Origin: Verrucomicrobiota bacterium
GTDB lineage: Bacteria; Verrucomicrobiota; Verrucomicrobiia; Chthoniobacterales; UBA10450
Direction: 5' to 3'
NCBI GenBank assembly: GCA_003218735.1
Contig: QHOJ01000057.1
Location: forward strand, 1 to 10,084
DNA length: 10,084 nt
Shown piece by piece: positions 1-7,606 of the stretch (positions are counted from its first letter, which is position 1; each line of letters begins with the position of its first letter). A program made the translations under genes and the position numbers. The notes under the pieces are model-generated. The model saw only the letters and a program-made list of their open reading frames with translations, searched no databases and was not told where the DNA came from.

Positions 1-814
<814 letters not shown>

Positions 815-834
815 CTAAAAGCCCGAGGCAGAGG

Positions 835-849
835 AATTGCGCGGCAATT
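835..849. repeat. Perfect palindrome at the eno transcription start
   Basis: AATTGC, three bases (GCG), then GCAATT forms a perfect inverted repeat with 6-base arms. It overlaps the -10 box and the predicted +1 of the eno promoter, the classic place for a repressor operator. It could equally form a small hairpin at the mRNA 5' end, or be chance. Regulatory role is inferred. Confidence 0.3.
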
Positions 850-875
850 ATGCGCGCGGGCAACGTACTCTTCAA
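847..875 (-). promoter_or_regulatory. Likely sigma70-type promoter of eno
   Basis: Reading the minus strand, TTGAAG (875-870, four of six matches to TTGACA) is followed after exactly 17 bases by CATAAT (852-847, five of six matches to TATAAT). Transcription would begin near 840, giving a leader of about 26 nt before the enolase ATG. Prediction from sequence only. Confidence 0.5.
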
Positions 876-937
876 CTAAGCTTCGCCGGTGAATAGCCGA
901 CGCTGGTTGAGGTTCTTTCTTGCGACAGACTTTCCGG

Positions 938-965
938 TTGGTAATTTCGTTCAGGCGCGGATAAT
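938..965 (+). promoter_or_regulatory. Possible promoter giving a leaderless transcript of the 972-1784 gene
   Basis: TTGGTA (938-943) and GATAAT (960-965, five of six matches to the -10 consensus) are 16 bases apart. The start site would fall at about 971-973, on the ATG itself, and no Shine-Dalgarno precedes that ATG. The -35 match is only moderate, so this is a tentative call. Confidence 0.25.
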
Positions 966-971
966 CTACTA

Positions 972-1784
972 ATGATTCGTTTGACGAAATGCGGTGTGAT
1001 CGGCTTGATGGGGGCCATTTTTGCAGTGGCCGGAGCGGAGACCGGACGCCTGCCCGCTGATCAACTGGCCAAGGCAGTCAGAACCGATTCGATCAGCATT
1101 CCGACGTCGGGCGAACTTTTCGCGGCACTCGAGAAGCCCGGTAAAACGAATTGGTCAGGCCAGTATCGCGGCCCAATGCCGATGACATATCGCGATCGCG
1201 CGCAAATTGCACTCAATCTTGGCGGCTTGATTGCCGATGGTTTTATCGCCATCGAAGCCAAAGACAGCCAGCAGGTCAAAAACATCGGGTCAGACATCAT
1301 CAAGCTCTCGAAAGCGCTGGGAGTAAGTGAGAACCTGCTCAGTCGCGGCAATAGCATCAACGAATTTGCTGAGAATAACGAATGGGACACTCTGCAGGAA
1401 GAATTGGAAGCGACACAAAACGAAGTGAAATCGGCAATGCAATCGCACAGCGATCAAGATTTGGTCATCCTCGTAACTTTGGGCGGCTGGATTCGCGGAA
1501 CCCAGGTGGTCAGCGCAGCGATTATGCAAAATTATGACGAACAAAGCGCAAAAGTTCTGCGGCAGCCTGCCCTCGTCCGGCTGATCCAGTCAAAAGTTGA
1601 TAATATCTCGCCGGAACTTCGCGGCGAGCCGCTCGTCAAAGATGTGAGCGATCAACTCGCTGGGATTGAAAAGCTCGTTTCTTTCCCGCTCGGTAAAGCA
1701 CCCAGTGTTGATGAAGTGCGGAAGGTCAACGAAGCGGTTGGAAAAGTGATGGACGAGATAGAGAACAAGGCTCCGGTGAAGTGA
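972..1784 (+). CDS. Secreted protein of unknown function, 270 aa
   Basis: I do not recognise the family. Residues 1-22 form a plausible Sec signal peptide: Arg3 and Lys6, a hydrophobic stretch, then an AGA cleavage site before Glu23. The mature protein of about 248 residues is probably mostly helical. It has two similar hydrophobic glycine-bearing stretches, around RAQIALNLGGLIADGF and DLVILVTLGGWIRGTQ, separated by a charged helical region (INEFAENNEWDTLQEELEATQNEVKSAM), and a charged C-terminal tail. The mature part has no cysteine, no obvious catalytic motif and no further membrane span. It probably acts in the periplasm or outside the cell. Its TGA stop overlaps the GTG start of the next secreted protein, so the two are probably translated together. 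The start is the first ATG before the signal peptide. The gene is real by its signal peptide and coherent protein; its function is open. Confidence 0.85.
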   Translation: MIRLTKCGVIGLMGAIFAVAGAETGRLPADQLAKAVRTDSISIPTSGELFAALEKPGKTNWSGQYRGPMPMTYRDRAQIALNLGGLIADGFIAIEAKDSQQVKNIGSDIIKLSKALGVSENLLSRGNSINEFAENNEWDTLQEELEATQNEVKSAMQSHSDQDLVILVTLGGWIRGTQVVSAAIMQNYDEQSAKVLRQPALVRLIQSKVDNISPELRGEPLVKDVSDQLAGIEKLVSFPLGKAPSVDEVRKVNEAVGKVMDEIENKAPVK

Positions 1785-2215
1785 AACGTCATTTGCCGAT
1801 TTTGTTTTGGGTTTTTGCCCTCGCTGCCAGCGTCTGCGCGCGCGCCGAGACAGAGAGTGAGGTCCAAGCACGCAAGACCGCACTCGACGTCGCCGGCGCA
1901 TTTACAAACGAGGGGTTCAAGATTCGCGATGGTCATTGGTGTGGGACGATCAAGCCACACGATCACACCCTCATCGCAGTGAATCTGTACGCGGGAAACC
2001 AGTATTGGTTCTCCGTCGGCGCCACCGAAGGAGCGAAAAAAATTGCCGTAAGCGTTTATGATGAGAGCGGTAAGCGAATCACGACTGAGGGTTATAATGC
2101 AGGGGAAAAAGCCGCGGCCGGCTTTGCTTCAGCAAACAGCGGCCAGTACTTCGTTTCGGTCGATCTGATTGATGGGCAGGAGGGCAGCTTCTGCCTTGTC
2201 TACTCTTATAAGTAA
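1781..2215 (+). CDS. Small secreted protein of unknown function, 144 aa, probable beta-sandwich
   Basis: The start is GTG at 1781, overlapping the previous stop (GTGA). An AAGG about ten bases upstream may serve as a ribosome site. Residues 1-22 form a signal peptide (Lys2, Arg3, a hydrophobic core, ARA before Glu23). Cys19 is not in a proper lipobox because Val18 precedes it, so a lipoprotein is unlikely. The mature part has two cysteines, Cys54 (HWCG) and Cys138 (SFCLVYSYK), well placed for a disulfide joining its two ends. Alternating hydrophobic segments such as NQYWFSVGA, KIAVSVYDESGK and GQYFVSVDLIDG resemble the beta-strands of PPC-like accessory domains of secreted proteins. That resemblance is by eye only. 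No catalytic motif is seen. Co-expression with the 270-aa secreted protein is the best clue to its role. Confidence 0.82.
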   Translation: MKRHLPILFWVFALAASVCARAETESEVQARKTALDVAGAFTNEGFKIRDGHWCGTIKPHDHTLIAVNLYAGNQYWFSVGATEGAKKIAVSVYDESGKRITTEGYNAGEKAAAGFASANSGQYFVSVDLIDGQEGSFCLVYSYK

Positions 2216-2230
2216 GACCCGGAGCGACGC

Positions 2231-2250
2231 CTTGCTTCGGGCAAGCTTTT
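2231..2250 (+). terminator. Weak possible terminator after the secreted pair
   Basis: CTTGC (2231-2235) and GCAAG (2241-2245) form a 5-bp stem with a TTCGG loop, followed by CTTTT. It lies 16 bases after the stop of the 144-aa gene and before acyP. The stem and T-run are short, so termination would be partial at best. Confidence 0.28.
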
Positions 2251-2309
2251 CGTCGAGCTAGACTTTCGCGCCTTCATGTCTTTGTTAGCGTCATAACGGG
2301 TCTCACCGC

Positions 2310-2585
2310 ATGATCTCGCTCCAGGTATTTTACGAGGGTAACGTCCAGGGTATCGGCTTTCGCTGGTCGGTGCGACACGTAGCCAAGGGTTTCGACGTCA
2401 CCGGCTGGGTACGCAACCTGCTTGACGGTCGCGTGGAACTTCAGGTTAAAGGAGAGGAGGATGAAGTGCGCGCGTTCCTCGAGGCCGTCACGGAGAGCGA
2501 ACTTCGCGCCCATATTCGCAAGCAAACGGAAAACAAATTAGAAAAACCTCTCACCGCGCGCGGTTTTGAAATTCGCCATGACTGA
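2310..2585 (+). CDS. acyP: Acylphosphatase
   Basis: Acylphosphatase hydrolyses carboxyl-phosphate bonds such as those of acetyl phosphate or 1,3-bisphosphoglycerate in the cytoplasm. At 91 residues it has the normal family length for a single ferredoxin-like domain. The signature GNVQGIGFRW (residues 10-19) carries the phosphate-binding Arg18, and GWVRNLLDGRVE (32-43) supplies the catalytic Asn36. The usual Arg/Lys after the first signature Gly is Asn11 here, a tolerated variation. Its last 8 bases overlap the ATG of the ABC ATPase, so it probably heads that operon. The physiological role of bacterial acylphosphatases is not firmly established, and this context does not settle it. Confidence 0.95.
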   Translation: MISLQVFYEGNVQGIGFRWSVRHVAKGFDVTGWVRNLLDGRVELQVKGEEDEVRAFLEAVTESELRAHIRKQTENKLEKPLTARGFEIRHD

Positions 2586-3432
2586 TGCGGCCGTCGCTAT
2601 TCGGGGACTGACCAAGGTTTTCCCGGTTCCACTTCATCGACATTCGATTGTCGCAGTACGCGATCTCAATCTTCGGGTCGAACCGGGCGAAGTTTACGGG
2701 TTACTTGGTCCCAACGGCTCCGGCAAGAGCACAACCCTCAAAATCATCCTCGGCCTCGTTTCCGCGAGCCACGGTCGGACAGAAATTTTTGGCCGTGACA
2801 GTCGCCTGGTTGAGAGCCGGGAAGCGGTCGGTTTTCTGCCGGAGAACCCGTACTTCTACAAATATCTCAGTGGCGAGGAAACGCTGCGTTTCTTTGGCCG
2901 GTTGTGCCGGCTGGGAGGGGCCAGATTGAAAAATCGCACGGACGAGTTGCTCGAGCTCGTCGGCTTGACCAAGGCGCGTAAGCGGCGACTTGGCACTTAT
3001 TCAAAAGGGATGTTGCAACGCATCGGGCTCGCGCAAGCGTTGATTCATGAGCCCAAGCTTCTCGTACTTGATGAGCCGACTGCGGGCGTCGATCCAGCGG
3101 GCTCGCGCCAGATTCGTGATTTGATCGTCGATCTCAAGCGACGCGGAATAACGGTGTTGCTTTCGTCGCATTTGCTCGCCCAAGCGCAAGAAATCTGCGA
3201 TCGCGTCGGCATACTCGCGGGCGGTGTGCTCGTGCGCGAAGGCCGCCTCGAAGAATTGATCGCGATCGAGAATCAAACTGAGCTTGTGGTCGCCAACGCT
3301 TCTTCCGGTCTCGTCGACGAGATTGAATCCCTCATCAACCGCTCAAATGCAAAACTAATCGAGCGCCGTAGATCGACAACTACGCTGGAGAAATTGTTTC
3401 TCGACGCGACCACCGAGCGTCCCGAATCATGA
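2578..3432 (+). CDS. ABC transporter ATP-binding protein, ABC-2 type
   Basis: This cytoplasmic ATPase subunit would power the adjacent permease. From the ATG at 2578 it has 284 residues. Landmarks are Walker A GPNGSGKST (44-52), a Q-loop region FLPENPYFY (87-94) with Glu at the usual Gln position, an ABC signature of the form YSKGMLQR (141-148) instead of LSGGQ, Walker B LLVLDEP (161-167), a D-loop AGVDP, and the H-loop SSH with His198. The divergent signature and LPEN loop are typical of the CcmA/NatA-like branch that drives ABC-2 permeases. A TTG at 2566 would add four residues, but the ATG is preferred; it overlaps acyP by 8 bases. About 60 residues follow the nucleotide-binding core, as is common in this branch. 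The stop overlaps the permease start as ATGA. The substrate cannot be deduced. Confidence 0.95.
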   Translation: MTDAAVAIRGLTKVFPVPLHRHSIVAVRDLNLRVEPGEVYGLLGPNGSGKSTTLKIILGLVSASHGRTEIFGRDSRLVESREAVGFLPENPYFYKYLSGEETLRFFGRLCRLGGARLKNRTDELLELVGLTKARKRRLGTYSKGMLQRIGLAQALIHEPKLLVLDEPTAGVDPAGSRQIRDLIVDLKRRGITVLLSSHLLAQAQEICDRVGILAGGVLVREGRLEELIAIENQTELVVANASSGLVDEIESLINRSNAKLIERRRSTTTLEKLFLDATTERPES

Positions 3433-4331
3433 GCAACGAAACAGCGACCAGCGCGCGGCATCGTGTTTTTTCTTTCACACGACTTTGTGCTATCACGGCC
3501 AATACGCTTACTGAGCTGACGCGCCTGAAAGTTTTCTACGTCCTGCTGCTCTTCGCGTTGCTGTTGATCGGAAGTTCCATCTTCATGGCGCAGTTCACGT
3601 TTCAACAGGAATTCCAGATCCTAAAAGATGTCTCGCTCGGGGCGATGTCGATCTTTACTTCGTTATTGGCAATCGTCGCCACGGCACGGCTCATCCCCCA
3701 GGACATCGAGGACCGCACCGTTTACACCATTCTGGCCAAACCGGTGCCTCGTTTCGAATATTTGTTCGGAAAAATTGCCGGCGTTCTCTTGCTGCTTGCG
3801 ATCAGCACTCTGGTGATGAGCGCCGTGTTTCTCGCCGTGCTCTACCTGCGCGAACAAAGCGTGCTCCATATGGCGCTTCGGCAGATGTCCGCAGCGCCTC
3901 GCGAACAAGTCGATGATGCTCTCCGCGCGATCCGCTCTTCCGCGCTCAACATCGACATCTTCCCCGGCATCGTCATCATTTACCTGAAAGCCTGTTTGCT
4001 CGCGACGCTCACGCTATTTGTATCGACATTCGCGACGACAAACATCTTCACGGTTGTTGTCATGGTTTTCATTTACTTCATCGGCCATTTGCAGGCGACC
4101 GCGCGGGAATATTGGCTCCATGAACACAGCAGCGGCTGGGTTACACGCATTTTCCTCGCAATTGTCGCCCTGTTCTTTCCAGACCTGCAGGCCTTTAATC
4201 TGGTGGATGATATCGTCGCAGGAGCAGCGATTTCGCTCGGGCTCTTTCTAAAAACAGCCGGGCTCGGAATTTTTTATACCACGATCTACACATTGCTGGC
4301 CGCATTCGTCTTTTACGGGAAAGAATTATGA
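3429..4331 (+). CDS. ABC-2 type transporter permease
   Basis: This is the membrane subunit partnering the ATPase encoded just upstream. The 300-residue protein has about six hydrophobic segments, near residues 34-55, 68-88, 116-140, 178-202, 205-222 and 279-297, with an additional hydrophobic stretch near 240-252. The cytoplasmic loop RLIPQDIEDRTVYTILAKPVPRFEYLFGK (87-115) is the characteristic coupling region of ABC-2 permeases of the NosY-like type, in which an invariant-looking E-x-x-T-x-x-x-I/L-x-K-P pattern meets the ATPase. A hydrophilic loop at about 152-175 separates the third and fourth spans. The start ATG overlaps the ATPase stop (ATGA), and its own stop overlaps the next gene in the same way. 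Substrate unknown; export or membrane assembly is the usual role. Confidence 0.93.
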   Translation: MSNETATSARHRVFSFTRLCAITANTLTELTRLKVFYVLLLFALLLIGSSIFMAQFTFQQEFQILKDVSLGAMSIFTSLLAIVATARLIPQDIEDRTVYTILAKPVPRFEYLFGKIAGVLLLLAISTLVMSAVFLAVLYLREQSVLHMALRQMSAAPREQVDDALRAIRSSALNIDIFPGIVIIYLKACLLATLTLFVSTFATTNIFTVVVMVFIYFIGHLQATAREYWLHEHSSGWVTRIFLAIVALFFPDLQAFNLVDDIVAGAAISLGLFLKTAGLGIFYTTIYTLLAAFVFYGKEL

Positions 4332-5086
4332 CGCGTCTCCTTCTCGTGTCCATGATTCTGACCGTGCTCGGGGCGATCAAATTGCCAATCGAGCACGATC
4401 TCGCCGTCAGTCATCGACAAGAAAATTTTCGCGGCGTCGAATTTAATCTCGATCTTCGAGAAAAACTGGGGCAACTCGGTTTCGTTGCCGCGCTGAGCGG
4501 CTTTCGATCGATCGTGGCCGATGGTCTTTTCATTCAAGCGCATGTCGCGTGGGAGCAGACCGAGTGGGGCCGAGTGCTGTTATTGTTCCGACAGGTCACA
4601 ACGCTGCAACCGCGCTCGATTTTGTTCTGGGACATGGCGGCATGGCACATGGCTTGGAACGCAAGCGTGGCCGCGATGAACGATCAAACCCAGCCGCGCC
4701 TTTCGCTGCGCGTCAAGGCACAGCGTGAATATTTTGCGCTCGGCAAAGATTTTCTTGAACGCGGCATTAAAAATAATCCCGATCGGCCGCAGCTCTACGA
4801 GTCGATGGCCCGCCTCTACAAGGAAAAATACAAAGAGCATGAGCGCGCCTCCGAATTTTTTGCGAAGGCCGCAGTCTTGCCCGGAGCGCCAAGGTACGAC
4901 AGGCGTTTTTCCGCCTACGAACTCTCCTATTGCGAGGGACGGGAGCGGGAAGCGTATGAACGCCTGCGCCAGCTCTACGACGAGGGCGAGAAGGAGCGGC
5001 TGCCAACATTGATCACGCGCTTGAAATTCCTCGAAGACAAACTCGAAATCCCACAGGACCAGCGAATCCCCGCAAAAGAACGTTAA
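4328..5086 (+). CDS. Membrane-anchored TPR-like protein linked to the ABC transporter
   Basis: I recognise no named family. Residues 3-17 are hydrophobic and suit a single N-terminal membrane anchor or uncleaved signal. The rest (252 residues in total) is soluble and helical, with TPR-like pairs: RVLLLFRQVTTLQPRSILFWDMAAW (82-106), then FLERGIKNNPDRPQLYESMARLYKEKYKEHERASEFFAKAAVL (142-184), then a further pair around RFSAYELSYCEGREREAYERLRQLYDEG (193-220). The stretch GFVAALSGFRSIVADGLFIQAHVAWEQTEWG (51-81) before the repeats looks like a family-specific conserved block. The start ATG overlaps the permease stop (ATGA), so it is almost surely translated with the transporter. TPR proteins hold protein complexes, so a scaffold or accessory subunit is inferred, not shown. 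Confidence 0.85.
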   Translation: MTRLLLVSMILTVLGAIKLPIEHDLAVSHRQENFRGVEFNLDLREKLGQLGFVAALSGFRSIVADGLFIQAHVAWEQTEWGRVLLLFRQVTTLQPRSILFWDMAAWHMAWNASVAAMNDQTQPRLSLRVKAQREYFALGKDFLERGIKNNPDRPQLYESMARLYKEKYKEHERASEFFAKAAVLPGAPRYDRRFSAYELSYCEGREREAYERLRQLYDEGEKERLPTLITRLKFLEDKLEIPQDQRIPAKER

Positions 5087-5131
5087 ATTGTCACAGGGCT
5101 CGAATCATTAAATCGTTATATCCCTGTTTTC

Positions 5132-5155
5132 ACCTTTCTTAACGTTTTAACTGCC
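5132..5155 (+). repeat. Intergenic repeat motif, copy 1 (TTAACGTTTTAACTGCC core)
   Basis: The core at 5139-5155, preceded by ACCTTTC, closely matches the minus-strand sequence at 7606-7584: 21 identical positions with one gap and two substitutions. It ends five bases before the metallophosphoesterase ATG. The 12-mer TTAACGTTTTAA (5139-5150) also occurs exactly at 7631-7642. Confidence 0.5.
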
Positions 5156-5159
5156 AATC

Positions 5160-5885
5160 ATGCGTTTCGCAATTTTCAGTGATATTCACGCCAATCTGGA
5201 AGCACTCGAGGCGGTGCTGGCAGACGCGCACAAGCGCAAATGTACACACTTTGTTTGTCTCGGCGACGTGGTCGGTTACAATGCGAATCCACATGAGTGC
5301 GTGGAACGCATTCGCGAAATAGATTGCCCCACCGTGAAGGGTAACCACGACGAGCAGGCGTCGCTTTTCGAATCCTCGACCGATTTTAACGAACTCGCCG
5401 AGCGAGCGATCGAGTGGACGCGCGGCAATTTGACCGATAAAGACAAGGAATGGCTGCGCGGCTTGCGATTACAGCAACAGGTGCGCGGTTTTACCATCGT
5501 CCACGCGACACTCGATACGCCGGCGCAATGGGGCTATGTCTTTAACAATCTCGACGCGGCCGCGAGCTTCACCTATCAGCACACGACGGTTTGTTTTTTC
5601 GGCCACACGCATGTGCCCATGGTATTTATTCGTGACGATAATGGCGTAAGACGGGACAGAATCGAACACGTTCGCATCGAGATGACCAAGAAGTATTTCA
5701 TTAACACAGGCAGCGTCGGACAGCCACGCGATGGAGATTGGCGCGCCGCCTACTGCATTTACGACGTCGGTAACCACATTGTTGAACAACTGCGCGCGAA
5801 ATATGATCTGGCAACCGCGCAAAAGAAGATCATTAAAGCCGGCCTGCCGCAGATGCTCGCCGAGCGACTTGGGATTGGGCGCTGA
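5160..5885 (+). CDS. Metallophosphoesterase, YfcE/MJ0936-like
   Basis: This is a calcineurin-like, two-metal phosphoesterase. Over 241 residues it has the whole motif set in order: SDIHAN (7-12, with Asp8 and His10), GDVVGYNANP (35-44, with Asp36), GNHDE (61-65, with Asn62 and catalytic His63), VHAT (114-117, with His115), GHTHVP (148-153, with His149 and His151) and NTGSVGQPRDGD (182-193). Intact metal ligands predict an active phosphodiesterase or phosphatase. Members of this family act on varied substrates, and the natural one cannot be read from sequence. There is no signal peptide, so it is cytoplasmic. The GT9 gene follows within about 14 bases, suggesting co-transcription. The region between the TPR gene and this start (73 bases) holds a repeat motif but no clear promoter. 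Confidence 0.95.
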   Translation: MRFAIFSDIHANLEALEAVLADAHKRKCTHFVCLGDVVGYNANPHECVERIREIDCPTVKGNHDEQASLFESSTDFNELAERAIEWTRGNLTDKDKEWLRGLRLQQQVRGFTIVHATLDTPAQWGYVFNNLDAAASFTYQHTTVCFFGHTHVPMVFIRDDNGVRRDRIEHVRIEMTKKYFINTGSVGQPRDGDWRAAYCIYDVGNHIVEQLRAKYDLATAQKKIIKAGLPQMLAERLGIGR

Positions 5886-5899
5886 TTACTTCTGGGAAT

Positions 5900-6883
5900 C
5901 TGAACTCAATTTTAATTATCAAACCGAGTTCGCTCGGGGACGTCGTCCACACCCTTCCAGCAGTGGCATTGCTGAGCGACGCGCATCCACATGCCAAGAT
6001 CACGTGGGTGGTCAACCCGGAATTCGCGCCACTCCTCCGCGGTAATTCGGATGTCAATCACGTTCACGTTTTTCCCCGTCGCGAATTTCGCGGGCTCGGT
6101 GCGCCAGGGAATTTGTTTCGGTGGTGGAAAACAACCAAACTGCTAAAGCCCGATCTGGCGCTCGATTTCCAAGGACTCTTGCGTAGTGCGCTGATTGCAA
6201 AAATCAGCGGGGCGAGAGAAATTTATGGAATGAGCGATGCGCGCGAGGGCTCGCGCTGCTTTTACGATCGCGTCGCCAAGGTCGATCGTCGCGCGCACGC
6301 GGTCGAACGTTATATAAAGCTGGCCGAGTACGCGGGCGCTACCGTCGGCGAGTCTTTTCGCTGCCCAATCCCAACGGGCGACCCGCTTCCGCGTTTCGAT
6401 GACTATCCGCCGTTCATCCTTCTTCACCCTTTTGCCCGCGGCGGTGGCAAATCGCTCTCGAATGCTGTGATTGAAGAATTCTGCAGCGCTCTTTTGCCCA
6501 CCCGCGTAGTCATTGTCGGGCAATCGCAGCACAAGATCGAGCCCGCCGAAAATTGTATCGAGTTGACCAACCAGACTTCGCTCCTCCAATTGATCTGGCT
6601 TATTCGCGCCGCGCGCTTTGTGGTGAGCGTGGACAGCGGCCCAATGCACATCGCCGCCGTCCTGACTGCAAATTTATTGTCGATCCATACCTGGACCGAT
6701 CCGCGCCGTGTCGGTCCCTACAATCCCAACGCTTGGGTTTGGAAAAACGGTCACATTCTGCGTGTCAGTAAACTGGAAACGGCAAAGATTAAACGACACG
6801 GTCGTCGCTTTAAGCCCAAAGATGTTCCCGCCATAGCCAAACTCATTCGGCCGCTCGTTCCTGTCGATCCGATGCTTGCTTAA
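5900..6883 (+). CDS. Glycosyltransferase family 9 (LPS heptosyltransferase-like), probable CTG start
   Basis: GT9 enzymes transfer heptose or related sugars to the lipopolysaccharide core at the inner face of the cytoplasmic membrane. The frame carries NSILIIKPSSLGDVVHTLPA (residues 2-21), the GT9 N-terminal signature; Asp14 matches the catalytic Asp13 of E. coli WaaC. Also visible are DFQGLLRSAL (89-98), EIYGMSDAREGSRCFYDRV, and the donor-binding SVDSGPMHIAA (243-253) and TDPRRVGPYNP (266-276). The first ordinary start in frame is GTG at 5963, which would delete the signature and catalytic Asp. No ATG, GTG or TTG lies between the in-frame stop at 5834-5836 and 5963. CTG at 5900 sits exactly where the family Met is expected, giving 327 aa; ATT at 5909 is an alternative, and a sequence error (ATG read as CTG) is possible. 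The stop overlaps the convergent ispD stop. WaaC, WaaF or another GT9 subtype cannot be decided here. Confidence 0.88.
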   Translation: MNSILIIKPSSLGDVVHTLPAVALLSDAHPHAKITWVVNPEFAPLLRGNSDVNHVHVFPRREFRGLGAPGNLFRWWKTTKLLKPDLALDFQGLLRSALIAKISGAREIYGMSDAREGSRCFYDRVAKVDRRAHAVERYIKLAEYAGATVGESFRCPIPTGDPLPRFDDYPPFILLHPFARGGGKSLSNAVIEEFCSALLPTRVVIVGQSQHKIEPAENCIELTNQTSLLQLIWLIRAARFVVSVDSGPMHIAAVLTANLLSIHTWTDPRRVGPYNPNAWVWKNGHILRVSKLETAKIKRHGRRFKPKDVPAIAKLIRPLVPVDPMLA

Positions 6884-7560
6884 TGCATTCGTTGTTTCAG
6901 AACAAATTCAGCCAGCGCTAAATCTCGCGGGTAGGTGATCTTGAAATTAAAATCCTCGGTCGAAACAAGGAAAACTTTGCGGTCGAGCCGCTCGACCGCG
7001 GAGACTTCATCCGTCACTGAAACTTTGTCTGCAAACACGGCGCGATAAGCTTCTTCAATCAGCGCCCGCTCGAAAATCTGCGGCGTTTGCATCGCGTAAA
7101 GTTGATGTCGATCAACTGAAGCCGTGACCATAAGATCGACATCGGCGCGCTTGAGCGTATCGCTAATCGGCTCGGCCAGGGCCGCGGCCCCAGCCACCCG
7201 GCACTGTTCAAAGACACCCTCGATTTGCTCCGGACTGACAAGCGGACGCGCGGCATCGTGGACCGCAACAAAGCGAGCATCAGGGTTGAGGTTTTCCAGA
7301 CCAGCGCGGACGGAATCTTGTCGTCGCTCGCCGCCGGTGATAATTGATCGGACTTTCTTAAAATTTTCATCGCGGCTCATCTTTCGGATTTCATCATGCC
7401 GATCTCCGCCAGCAACGACAATGATCTCGGCGACGGAATTGGCCTGCTCGAACGCGCTGATTGCGTGCGCAATTACCGGCCGGCCCGCAATTATCGCGAA
7501 CAATTTGTCAAAGCCCATGCGCCGGCTGCTTCCCGCCGCGACGATAATGGCCGTGAGCAT
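6880..7560 (-). CDS. ispD: 2-C-methyl-D-erythritol 4-phosphate cytidylyltransferase
   Basis: IspD joins MEP to CTP to form CDP-methylerythritol, the third step of the non-mevalonate isoprenoid pathway, in the cytoplasm. The 226-residue protein has normal length. It shows the nucleotide-binding P-loop AAGSSRRMGFDK (8-19, Arg14 and Lys19), GGERRQDSVRAGL (77-88), VHDAARPLV (100-108, with Asp102 and Arg105), DRHQLYAMQTPQIF (150-163, Arg151), TDEVSAVE (183-190) and NFKITYPRDLALAE (205-218, Lys207). These correspond to the active-site set known from E. coli IspD, so the enzyme should be functional. The start ATG (7560-7558) directly precedes the first beta-strand; no Shine-Dalgarno is seen. It lies downstream of the yqeY-like gene on the same strand, 92 bases away. 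Its stop shares the bases TTAA with the stop of the convergent GT9 gene. No ispF follows. Confidence 0.96.
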   Translation of the reverse strand: MLTAIIVAAGSSRRMGFDKLFAIIAGRPVIAHAISAFEQANSVAEIIVVAGGDRHDEIRKMSRDENFKKVRSIITGGERRQDSVRAGLENLNPDARFVAVHDAARPLVSPEQIEGVFEQCRVAGAAALAEPISDTLKRADVDLMVTASVDRHQLYAMQTPQIFERALIEEAYRAVFADKVSVTDEVSAVERLDRKVFLVSTEDFNFKITYPRDLALAEFVLKQRMH

Positions 7561-7583
7561 GTGCTAAACGCTAAAAGAGGTTA

Positions 7584-7606
7584 GACAGTTACAACGTTAA
7601 AAAGGT
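7584..7606 (-). repeat. Intergenic repeat motif, copy 2
   Basis: Read on the minus strand, the core TTAACGTTGTAACTGTC (7600-7584), preceded by ACCTTT, is a near copy of the motif at 5132-5155. It lies between yqeY and ispD, ending 23 bases before the ispD start. Confidence 0.5.

Noticed and set aside
5088..5122. Promoter before the metallophosphoesterase: TTGTCA (5088-5093) with TATATC (5117-5122)
   Set aside because: The spacing is 23 bases, too long for a sigma70 promoter, and no better pairing is visible.
6143..6649. Minus-strand open frame of 168 codons inside the GT9 gene
   Set aside because: It lies wholly antisense to a conserved glycosyltransferase; composition is that of a shadow frame.
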